Of a stretch of 64,000 nt of DNA, positions 14,163 through 25,365 are shown in pieces; within the stretch, counting starts at the first letter, position 1, and each line of letters starts with the position of its first letter. A model generated the notes under the pieces. That model had not been told where the DNA came from, did no database searches, and worked only from the letters and a program-made list of their open reading frames with translations. Position numbers and translations under genes: made by a program. The DNA lies in contig CM056389.1 in the NCBI GenBank assembly GCA_029718625.1, positions 10,171,109 through 10,235,108 of the forward strand, given 5' to 3'. The stretch comes from Synaphobranchus kaupii. Its lineage: Eukaryota > Chordata > Actinopteri > Anguilliformes > Synaphobranchidae.

Positions 14163-16039
14163 TCAGTGATCATTTAGAGCGGGACTGTGTGAATCTCACA
14201 GAAACCCCACAGTGTTACATTCAGCCAGTATAGTGTGTGCGTTCGGCACAATGATTATGTACAATTATTCACGTCAACATACTCTCTGCATTTTCACCAC
14301 TGAAAAAAAGCTTTAGTAATTCCCCGTTTGGTTGTTAAGCATTACAGGTCATACAAATTCACTGGCTGCGTTCTCTTTTCGACTCTCACTAATGGCTGTA
14401 ATAACTCATTATTAACCAATCAGGAAGGTGCAAAGGGAACTCACCTTTAATATTCATCAGGGGGTGGGGAATACAATAGTCAGTGTAACCAATCAGCTGT
14501 AAGCATTATACTTTTTATAAAGTACCACGGGGTCTTTAATGACCACGTTTAAATCAGAACCTCTGTTTAGAGTCTCATCTGAACTGAACATCTCACAGCA
14601 CAGTGTCCCCATCCCTGCACCCTGGCAGCGGCTTTTCAACTTGGTCAGAGGGAGTAGCGCCCCCTACTGGCGGTAACCTGTTTCTCAGAATGTCTCTTGT
14701 GCAGGTACTGACCCGCGCCCAACCCCATGTAGACCGGGTTACAAAGAGTTACGGTGGCCGGGAATGCAGACAAGACTAAATTACATCCCATAATCAATTT
14801 GTAAAATCTGCAAGATTAAAAAAAAAAACAATGTAATTATGAAGAAAAAAGCACAATGAACACTGTAAGTACAGTTTACACTGGCATAGAACATCGATAA
14901 GACAAGATTTCTGTTGCACAGAATTGGCATACTTCCTGTAGTCATGGAATATGATAGAATCACAGGTGCAGGAGGGAGGCAGAGAAACGGACCTATGACA
15001 ACTCATTAATTTACCCAGTACTTCTAGCTCTGAAATCTTACCAACTCCATCATAAATAGACACATAAAACATTAGCTTCGCATATGAAGCAGCAGCTAAA
15101 AGCTATTCGTCACCGTGACTGCGAGAACATTATAAAATAGCAGCTACACGTCACTTTGCACGGCTGCAGGATAGCAGCTTTTGGGAATCAACATCTGCTG
15201 GGGTGGTAGTACTAATAATAAGGACAGCCATATTTTTAAAAATCATTTTGAGAATGTTGGCAGTCAGCTTGGTATTTCACAGGGACAAAAGCACTCTGAG
15301 TAAATAGCCACCGGAGAAAGAAAACGACCTTAAGAGAACAAACACTACTCATACTCTCAATGTGCTGTACATGCCCAACTCACAGTCAAGTGGGCCTACG
15401 GTTTTTTTTCAAATGTAAAAACAACACTTAAAAATGTTTTTATACTGCTTACACTCCAGGATTAAAAAAATGGCATACAAAACAATAATAATAACAACAA
15501 TAATAATAATAAAAACATTTCCTGAGTTTTTACAGAATTGAATTTAGCGCGTGGCGTTAGCATCTCTAAAGACACTGTGACCATTACGTGACCATTGCAG
15601 GCAGTATCGGTGTAACTGCCATGTGGAGATACTGAACATTTCTAACACTGTTTTTTAACACCTGCGCTACAATAGAGAGGCGGGCCTCCACATGACAGAG
15701 AGCCTCAGGGGGAAAAAGCAGGAGGGGGGACGCTACAAAACCAACGAACGTGTCGCCCGGGAAATAAAGCGCCCTCATTACCGATGAGCCAGCTGCTATT
15801 CACAAAGCCAGCTAAAGTATCACACGTATCTACAGTGAGTTCCAAGCTACCAAGCAGCCCATTAGCCTTTACTGCAGCAGTAAAAAAAAAAAATAATAAT
15901 AATAAAGGCAATACACAAAAAAAGAAACTACACCATAAAACCGATGCAAGGAATGCATTCATTCACTTAAATCCATCTAAAGCAGCGTATAAGGGACTCG
16001 GGTGGCAAATGACATGAAGGAATGATGTCATGCTAACCG

Positions 16040-16108
16040 CTATGAGCAGCACCAGTCTCTGGTGATGAAGGCACACAGACCGTCACGGATCATTTCAGTG
16101 GCCGAAAT
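16040..16108 (-). CDS. candidate orphan terminal exon
   Basis: On the minus strand a pyrimidine-leaning acceptor (CCTCATCACCCTACAG) is followed by 22 sense codons and TAG. In phase 0 it reads ISATEMIRDGL, then CAFITRDWCCS. I do not recognise the protein and find no partner exon between here and PGAP2. It could be an alternative last exon of a minus-strand gene, a remnant, or chance. Confidence 0.2.
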   Translation of the reverse strand: MSATEMIRDGLCAFITRDWCCS

Positions 16109-16329
16109 CTGTAGGGTGATGAGGTGGCGGACAGGCACCAAGGGTGAGAGAGAGAGCAAAGAAGGCTTGATGAAACAATTTTAACGGATGACGTTTTTGC
16201 AATTTGAACCAGTCAGATAACAGCATGGCCATGTAATGCAGAGAATTGCGACTGGTTGAAAAGCATCAGTAACATTTTTACTCTGTAAACAAGGCAAAAA
16301 GCAATAGCGCAGAGGCAGTGTAAATACCT

Positions 16330-16500
16330 CCCTGGTACTCACCTCAGGCCCTGGAGACCAGCACAGCTGCTGCTTTTCCCCTCTAATTGGGTCTGATTTA
16401 TACCTGGGACACCAGGTGAGCGGGACTTCTGGCCAATCAGTGACATTAATCAGCCATCAGGTAGAGAGTAAAAGCAGCAGGACTGCTGTCTTTCAGGGTG
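16330..16500. repeat. dispersed repeat, copy A
   Basis: About 170 bp (CCTGGAGACCAGCACAGCTG through CAATCAGTGACATTAATCAG) recurs in inverted orientation at 44373-44575 inside NUP98 intron 2, with clear but imperfect identity. No coding capacity. Confidence 0.75.
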
Positions 16501-16570
16501 AGATTTGAGTATGTGGGGTTTATGGCCTTTTGACATCACACAGCTATTGGGGAAGAGGCCGTTTGTTGAG

Positions 16571-16863
16571 GAATGAGAGTTTATCTCCAGTCCTGGATGG
16601 GCCAGAGTGTCTGCAGGTTTAACTCCAGTCCTGGAGGGGGCGCTGTGTCTGCAGGTTTAACTCCAGTCCTGGAGGGCCGCAGTGTCTACAGGTTTAACAA
16701 CAGTCCCTTGGGGCCATAGTGTCGGCAGGTATTTTGCAATCAGTTAAGGCCTTGAGTTGGCTCTTTAGCCCAATAGTGATGACTTAAATGAATCACTCCT
16801 GCTGAAACAGATTGAAAACCAGCAGACACCACAGGCCTCCAGGACTGGGGTTTTACAGCCCTG
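16571..16863. mobile_element. short complete member of the 37-bp MITE-like family
   Basis: The left part holds three or four 37-bp units (TCCAGTCCTGGAGGG...). The right end reads CCTCCAGGACTGGGGTTTTA, then CAGCCCTG, which is the inverse of the left terminus seen in sister copies (CAGGGCTGT...CTCCAGTCCTGG at 61553). This supports the view that the 37-bp arrays elsewhere grew from the terminal segment of an inverted-repeat element. Confidence 0.55.
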
Positions 16864-18142
16864 AACTTGAGAAACCAGCCAAGCAAACGAAAGAGCAGAG
16901 CGAAAGAACAGTTCCAAAAAAACGGACAAAGACCGACTATTTCAACAACACTCGCCAGGAGCACTGAGGGGAGAATGTGTGAAGGGTCTGTCTGTCTGCC
17001 TGTCTGTCTGTCTGTCAGGCCTTTAAATCAGAGAGGTGATCATGGGATTAAAAACACATTATCTTTGACTCTACAGTTCAGCTCCCAATGTAGAGTCACC
17101 ACCAAGCAGCAGTCAACTTGAAATGTCACAGAAAGAGCATTGCTTAAAAAATACTACAACAACAACAAGAAAAACAAACAGCATAGTAAACTTGGCGGGC
17201 CAGACGGAATGGATAAGACGTTTGAAAAACTGCACTTCGGGCACAGCTTTTGCAGGATGGTCCTTTTGGGTCCTCACAGGCCACCGTTGCACGGCTTGCA
17301 GGACCGTGAGAGCAGGAATCTCAAACTTTGGAGGGCTGCAGTGTCTGCGAACAGCCAGTCTGTGTTTCAGCACTCAACCCCTTCTCTAGCACCGCCCTTT
17401 TTCAACACAAGCCTCAAAATAAAATGGTTACTGCTCTTGAACTCTTTTGACCACAGGCATAATCCCGGCCTCTGTAAGGTAACCCTTATGAGTTTGTTGT
17501 ACAAGAGTCAGAATTACTCTAAGTATTACTGAAACAAAGTAACACAAGCTCAAACACAGTGGAAGTTTTTTCTCGCCTAAAAGATTTATTTATTTTTTGC
17601 CGGCATAAGGATACCAACTTTGCCGTTGTTCATGTCGTCTGGGGATTTACAGAATACACAGAACGCACAGAATCCTCATTTTTTGTAGAGCCTATTTTGC
17701 GTCATGTGACAAAATAAGGAACCGTTGTCCCTATAACATCGGAATCGTAAAATGAGTTTTAACACTTTCAACAGTGTTATGAGATTGATTGAAAATTTCA
17801 CCATAAAAAGGCAATGAATGCAAATAAAATAAGCCACTTCCGGCTCGAATAAGGGCCGTTGCTTGTTAAGGAGTTGAAGGATAATTCAGTTTTTCTTTCT
17901 TCAACTTGGCCGATTTCTCTGAATTATTTCCACCATGCCGATCGGTCATGATAATAATTTTGTCACATCTTTCTTTTTCGAGCTTTGGCCACCCGCTCCA
18001 CTCTGCTTTACAATGGCGTCCAATGGGTCGTAACAAACACGCCTGTCACATGTCATAAGTGCTCAATTTATATCACTGACTGGCTATAATCCACGCACCT
18101 CGTTTCCTGAAGCCTAAACTGGCCAAGTAAACCTGTGTACTT
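16864..18142. other. PGAP2 downstream flank, no gene recognised
   Basis: No exon is supported. A (CTGT)n tract lies at 16987-17016. Minus-strand AATAAA hexamers occur near 17585-17594 (TTTATTTATT on the plus strand) and are possible but distant PGAP2 poly(A) signals. Confidence 0.3.
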
Positions 18143-19210
18143 TGTGTACTTTTCGCCAGTAATTCCCATCCACAAACAGGACCTTGTGAGAACCCATTTT
18201 TAAAAAACTACAAGTGTGTTATTAATATGGTGGATTATTACCTATCTACTGCATGACTGGATTCATTATGAGAGAAACGGGAGAAAAAATCAACCCGGTT
18301 GGTGTGTGTCCCCTCCCAAATACAAAGGCGAGGAAAAGGCCTCATACAAACAAAACAATAGAGAGAGTTCACACCTTCAGGTAGAATAACAGAGAAAGAG
18401 ATTCTCAGTCTTCTTCCTGTTTAAACCAAAGTACTTACGAAACCATAGCCTCTACTTCACCTTCATTTCAGCACAACTGTGAATTCAGGGGGAACTGGAG
18501 GCCATGGTTGAGGTATTTCTGTGATTAAGCTAAGATCGGCTGAAGAGCCCACGGACGGGCCTTGTTTCCGAGGCCTCAACCTGCTGCTGATTTGAAAGGA
18601 AACCACACAAACCTGCAGACACTGGCCCTCCATGACTGGAATTAACCCTGCAGACACTGTGGCCCTCCATGACTGGAGTTAAACCTGCAGGCACTGTGGC
18701 CCTCCATGACTGGAGTTAAACCTGCAGGCACTGTGGCCCTCCATGACTGGAGTTAAACCTGCAGGCACTGTGGCCCTCCAGGACTGGAGTTAAACCTGCA
18801 GACACTGTGGCCCTCCAGGACTGGAGTTAAACCTGCAGGCACTGTGGCCCTCCAGGACTGGAGTTAAACCTGCAGACACTGTGGCCCCTCCAGGACTGGA
18901 GTTAAACCTGCAGGCACTGTGGCCCTCCAGGACTGGAGTTAAACCTGCAGGCACTGTGGCCCTCCAGGACTGGAGTTAAACCTGCAGACACTGTGGCCCT
19001 CCATGACTGGAATTAAACCTGCAGACACTGCGGCCCTCCAGGACTGGAGTTAAACCTGCAGGCACTGCGGCCCTCCAGGACTGGAGTTAAACCTGCAGAC
19101 ACTGCGGCCCTCCAGGACTGGAGTTAAACCTGCAGACACTGCGGCCCTCCAGGACTGGAGTTAAACCTGCAGACACTGCGGCCCTCCAGGACTGGAGTTT
19201 GAAACTCCTG
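18143..19210 (-). mobile_element. 1-kb dispersed element, copy 2 (inverted)
   Basis: Inverted homologue of 1413-2440. It has the same unique segment (for example GATTGATTTTTTCTCCCGTT-like sequence and the TTACTGGCGAAAAGT end) and a 37-bp array spanning 18612-19205. Its outer end is CAGGAGTTTCAAACTCCAG. It lies in or just past the PGAP2 3' UTR. Confidence 0.75.
18612..19205 (-). repeat. 37-bp minisatellite, array 3 (inverted)
   Basis: About 16 units of the 37-bp monomer in reverse orientation (TTAAACCTGCAGACACTG, then CGGCCCTCCAGGACTGGAG). Confidence 0.95.
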
Positions 19211-19522
19211 TTCTAGACCCCCCCATTTCACCCCCGTCCTGTCCGTCCACTGCCATCCTTCCCCAGGTGTGCACAGGTGTCTGTGACATCACTAGGGGTG
19301 GGGTTGGTGGGGGGTGTTTGAAATGGAATTGGACTACTCCCCCTCATTTACCCCTCAGGGGAAGATGTGGAAGACCTGGTCTTCCACCGGCCCCTTCCTC
19401 TCCGGCCCCACCCAATCGGCCTTCCCAGGATTCCAAGCGCAGGGGAGGGAGGGCGAAAAGGAAGAGGAGGATGAGGAGGAGGGTGAATAGGAGGGGCAGC
19501 GGCCCGCCCCTCTGTTCCCCTG

Positions 19523-19653
19523 TCAGAAGCGTTTGTCCTCCGGGGGCGTGGCCACCATCACCTCTTTGGTTCCAAAGTCCCAGTACGCCGTTATGTGGAA
19601 GGCCATGTTAGAGAGAACGACCAGGTACTCAGAGAACGCAAAGAGCGTATAGA
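19523..19653 (-). CDS. pgap2: PGAP2 last coding exon
   Basis: 131 nt: it completes codon 211 (Ile), encodes [19 protein letters not shown] through PPEDKRF, and ends in TGA. The acceptor CTCTCTCCCAG is the end of a pyrimidine tract about 350 nt long in transcript sense. Confidence 0.94.
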
Positions 19654-22600
19654 CTGGGAGAGAGAGGGAGGGAGGGAGGGAGAGAGGGAGAGAGAGGGAG
19701 GGAGGGAGGGAGGGAGAGAAAGGGAGGGAGGGAGAGAGGGGGAGAGAGGGAGAGAGAGGAAGAGAGGGAGGGAGAGAAAGAGGGAGAGTGGCGGAGAGGG
19801 AGGGAGAGAGGGAGAGAGAAAGGGAGCGGGGGGGGAGAGAGAGAGGGAGAGAGGGGGGGAGAGAGGGAGGGGGGAGAGAGAGGAAGAGAGAGGGAGGAAG
19901 AGGGAGAGAGGAGAGAGGGAGGGGGCAGAGATGGAGTGAGAGAGAGAGAGGGGAGAGAGGGAGGGAGAGGAGAAGGAGAGAGAGGGAGAGGAGAAGGGAG
20001 AGACAGTGAGATAATCAGTCTATCAAAATAACATTGCGATCATTGTTATAGTTACAATTTTCAACATAGTTAAATGAGAAAGCTGACAGCCTGCACTTTA
20101 ACCTAATATTCATTGTTTTATTTCAAATCCAATGTGCTGGAGTACAGAGCCAAAACAACAGAAATTGTGTCGTTGCCTAAAATACCATTTAACTGTGTGT
20201 ATAAGTTCCGGTATTTTCACTTTTGCACTTTTCAGAATGGTAGTGGTGTCCTGGTCAAATTCGCACTAAACTGGCTCTCTACATCTGACCACCTAATCAC
20301 CCCCTATATCTGATTGGCTACACCTACTCACCCCCTATATCTGATTGGCTACACCAAATCACTCCCTGCAAACTGATTGGCTACTCCTAATCACCCCCTA
20401 GATCTGATTGGCTACACCTAATCACCCCCCAGATCTGATTGGCTACACCTAATCACCCCCTAGATCTGATTGGCTACACCTAATCACCCCCTAGATCTGA
20501 TTGGCTACACCTAATCACCCCCTAGATCTGATTGGTAAGCGGTAGAGGATCTGCACTCACTTCCTGGGTCACAGTAATTGTTGTGCCACTTGTAGAAGTA
20601 CGCTGCGAACAGGCAGGATGTCACGTTGAAGAGAAAGAGCCATTTCTTCCACAGGTATGATGTCTGCTCCTGCACAGAGAGAAATGCATGCAAATCGTTC
20701 ATAATGCACACAAATGCCGTCTCCATTCAAATCACTCACAAATGCAGTCTCCAATCAAATCACTCACAAATGCACACAAACACCATCTCGATTCAGATCA
20801 CTCACAAATGCACACAACGCCATCTCTGTTGAAATCATTTAAAAATATACACAAATGCCATATCCATTCAGATCACTCACAAATACACACAAATGCCATC
20901 TCCATTCAGATCACTCCAAATGCACACAAACACCATTTCCATTCAAATCATTCACAAATGCAGACAGATGTCAGAGCACCCAGTGAGTCGCTCACAATTA
21001 CATGGTATTATATTGATTTAGCAGATCCAGAGCGACTTAGAATGATCAACACCAGAACTTTCTCAGGCAACAAACTGATAATTTAGGAGTTTCATCTTGG
21101 TCATCTTGGTAGCAAATGCAGATTTTGGGAGGAATGTCATCTTGTAGTCTATAATTCTCATTGCACATACTGGTAGCTTGTAGTCTATAATTCTCATTGC
21201 ACATACTGGTAGCTTGTAGTCTATAATTCTCATTGCACATACTGGTAGATTGTAGTATATAATTCTCATTGCACATACTGGTAGCTTGTAGTCTATAATT
21301 CTCATTGCACATACTGGTAGATTGTAGTATATAATTCTCATTGCACATACTGGTAGCTTGTAGTCTATAATTCTCATTGCACATACTGGTAGCTTGTAGT
21401 CTATAATTCTCATTGCACATACTGGTAGCTTGTAGTCTATAATTCTCATTGCACATACTGGTAGCCTGTAGTCTATAATTCTCATTGCACATACTGGTAG
21501 CCTGTAGTCTATAATTCTCATTGCACATACTGGTAGCTTGTAGTCTATAATTCTCATTGCACATACTGGTAGCTTGTAGTCTATAATTCTCATTGCACAT
21601 ACTGGTAGCTTGTAGTCTATAATTCTCATTGCACATACTGGTAGCCTGTAGTCTATAATTCTCATTGCACATACTGGTAGCCTGTAGTCTATAATTCTCA
21701 TTGCACATACTGGTAGCCTGTAGTCTATAATTCTCATTGCACATACTGGTAGCTTGTAGTCTATAATTCTCATTGCACATACTGGTAGCTTGTAGTCTAT
21801 AATTCTCATTGCACATACTGGTAGATTGTAGTATATAATTCTCATTGCACATACTGGTAGCCTGTAGTCTATAATTCTCATTGCACATACTGGTAGCCTG
21901 TAGTCTATAATTCTCATTGCACATACTGGTAGCCTGTAGTCTATAATTCTCATTGCACATACTGGTAGCTTGTAGTCTATCATTCTCATTGCACATACTG
22001 GTAGCCTGTAGTCTATAATTCTCATTGCACATACTGGTAGCCTGTAGTCTATAATTCTCATTGCACATACTGGTAGCCTGTAGTCTATAATTCTCATTGC
22101 ACATACTGGTAGCCTGTAGTCTATAATTCTCATTGCACATACTGGTAGCTTGTAGTCTATAATTCTCATTGCACATACTGGTAGCTTGATTCTGCAGAAT
22201 GTCAACAGGTTCCTACAGGTTATGGCTACTTTCCCAGGTAAAGAGAACTTTATTGTCACCCAAGACACCCAAGAGTTACCACCACTGCACTGTTCTCGCT
22301 AAACACGATCTTTTGAGTTGGGACAACCTCATTAAATTCTCTCATGCATGCCTTGTTTTTAAAGTTTTTCACGGTTTGGCCCCACCTCCACTTAGTGAGT
22401 TTATCAAACAAAATTTAAGGGCGGCACGGTGGTGCAGTGGATAGCACTGTTGCCTCACAGCAAGAAGGTCCCGGGCTCGAATCCGAGACGGGACCCCCCT
22501 GTGTGGAGCGGGTACCCCGGCTTCCTCCCGCAATTCAAAGACATGCAGGTTAGGCTAATTGGGGGGTGGGTGTTAACAGGGCGTTGCTGTAAAAAAGCAT

Positions 22601-25330
22601 GTGTGCTCAGTCAACCTACCCTGTATAAATAAAGGGAAATAAATAAAATACTCAAAGTAGCAGACATAGTAGATCTGTCTCGAGAGGTGATTGTGTCATT
22701 CCGTATGGGAAAAGCTCCTTTAGCCAGTCTGCGTGCTCAATGAAAGCAGCACAGTTTTGGAATGCATTGCATTGCATATACGCACTAGTAAAACGTACAA
22801 CATATTTAAACACAACCTTAAGGAATGGCTTCTTGTCAATCAGTTGTGTGAGAATGAGTCATAGCATTGCTTGCCTGCATGTAATCCGTTGTTTTGTACT
22901 TGTCATGTGTTCTGTATGTCTGTCAGCCTGCTTGGATGTAGTCTATTTGTTGTGTTGACTTGCCTGTACGTCTTACATGTTTCTTTTGTCTTTTAGATAA
23001 TGGCTAGTTAGTTAATGGTTCATTTTTTTCTAATGTTTTTATTTTTTATTTTAGCGAATGGCTTATGACAACTGGTCGCAGGGACAACAGTTGAAAATTA
23101 GCCACTTGGCTAACACTGGCACATTTACCTTGTGGTTGATTAATGTGTATTGTCTTGGACTCAACCTGAATGCACAGGATTTTAGGCAGCAGTGTAGTAT
23201 AATGGTTAAGGAACTGGCCTTGTAAACGAAAGGTTGCAGGTTCAATTCCCAGGTAGGACTCTGCTGTTGTACCCTTGAGCAAGGTACTTATCCTGAATTG
23301 CTTAAGTATACAGTCAAGCCGGAAAGTCTCCACACTCCTTTCAGCTTCTCCACGTTTTATTACGTTACAGACTTATACTACAATAGATTGAGTTCATTTT
23401 TTGCCTCAAACATCTACACACAATAGCCAATAATGACGAAGTGAAAACAGGTTTTTAGAAAATATGCTATTTTATTTTACTGACAAAAATAGGTTATTTA
23501 GGGGTTACATATCTGTACACACCCTTAGCCTAATACTTGGTTGCTGCACCTTGGGCAGCGATTACAGCTTCAAGGCGTCTTGGGAAAGAAGCTACGAGCT
23601 TGGCACACTTGTTTCTGGACATTTTTGCCCATTCCTCTTGGCATATCCTTGCAAGCTCCATCAGGTTGGATGGGGAGCGTCGGTACACAGCCATTTTCAG
23701 CTCTTTCCACAGATGTTCAATTGGATTCAGGTCTGGGCTCTGGTTGGGCCACTCAAGGACATGCACAGACTTTCTCCGAAGCCACTCATTTGTTCTCTTG
23801 GCTGTGTGCTTCGGGTCGTTGTCATGTTGGAAGGTAAACCTTCGCCCCAGTCTGAGGTCCAGAGCGCTCTGGAGCAGGTTTTCTTCAAGGATCTCGGTGT
23901 ACTTAGCTGCATTCATCTTTCCCTCTATCAGGACTAGTCGCCCCATTCCCGCTGCTGAAAAACATCCCCACATCATGATGCTGCCACCGCCATGCTTCAC
24001 TGTAGGGATGGTATTAGCCAGGTGATGAGCGGTGCCTGGTTTCCTCCAGACGTGACGCTTGGTATTCAGGCCAAAATGTTCAATTTTGGTTTCATCAGAC
24101 CAGAGAATCTTGATTCTCATGGTTTGAGAGTCCTCTAGGTGCCTTTTGGTAAACTCCAAGCGGGCTGTGATGTGCCTTTTACTAAGGAGGGGCTTCCGTC
24201 TGGCCACTCTACCATAAAGGCCTGATTGGTGGAGTGCTGCCTGGATGGTTGATCTTCTGAAAGGTTCTCCCATCTCCACAAGGATACGCTGGAGCTCTGT
24301 CAGAGTGACCCTCGGGTTCCTGCTCACCTCCCTGGCCAAGGCCAGTCTTCCCCGATTGCTCAGTTTGGCCAGGCGGCCGGGTCTAGGAAGATTCTTGGTG
24401 GTTCCAAACTTCTTCCATTTACGAATGATGGTGGCCACTGTGCTCTTTGGGACCTGTAAAGCTGCAGAGATTTTTCCGTACCCTTCTCCACATCTATGCC
24501 TTGACACAATCCTGTTTCTGAGGTCTGCAGATAATTCCTTTGACCCCATGGCTTAGAGTTTGCTCTGACATGCACTGTCAACTGTGGGACCTTATATAGG
24601 CAGGTGTTGGCAATCCCCAATCATGTCCAATCAATTGAATTTATCACAGGTCGACTCCAATTAAGTTGTAGAAACATCTCAAGAAGCAGTATCAGTGAAA
24701 ACAAAATGCACCTCAGCTCACTTTTGGGTGTCATATCAAAGGGTGTGCACACTTGTGTACATATTATATTTTACATTTTGATTTTTAATAAATTAGCACA
24801 AATGTCTAAAAACCTGTTTTCACTTTGTCATTATGGGCTATTTCGTGTAGAATTTTGAGACAAAAAATGAACTCAATCTATTGTAGAATATGTCTGTAAC
24901 GTAATAAAATGTGGAGAACGTGAAAGGAGTGTGGAGACTTTCCGGCTTGACTGTATATCCAGCTGTAAAAATAGATAATATGTATAAAAAGCTATAAAGT
25001 TGTGTAAGTCGCTCTGGATAAGAGCGTCTGCTAAATGCCTGTAATGTAATGACTTTAGAGCCCTGGAATCCAATGGTACATAAAGGCACCCAGTGTATGT
25101 TTTCTGTGATAGGTGGGTTTGTGTGTGCTGCGTGTGACTGCTATTCACGCTGTAGTTTTGTGTGTGTGTAAGCAGCTCAAGATGTGAATTTGTGCATCTG
25201 AATTGTGGGAGGTGTACATGCAAGTATGAGCATGTGTGCGTCTGTGTATGTGTAAGCTGTTTGGCGCGACTGTGTATGTGTAAGCTGTTTGGTGCAGTTG
25301 TTTGTGTGTGTGTAAGCTGTTTGGTGCAGT

Positions 25331-25365
<35 letters not shown>

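Noticed and set aside
19595..20009. Arg/Glu/Gly-rich frames
   Set aside because: They lie over the purine tract upstream (in transcript sense) of the last PGAP2 exon and have no independent evidence.
21113..22196. Possible CRISPR-like array
   Set aside because: Units are contiguous, without unique spacers, in a vertebrate intron. It is an ordinary tandem repeat.
21046..22268. 376- and 401-codon minus-strand frames
   Set aside because: Direct products of the 36-bp minisatellite, with two frames open at once, which argues against coding selection.
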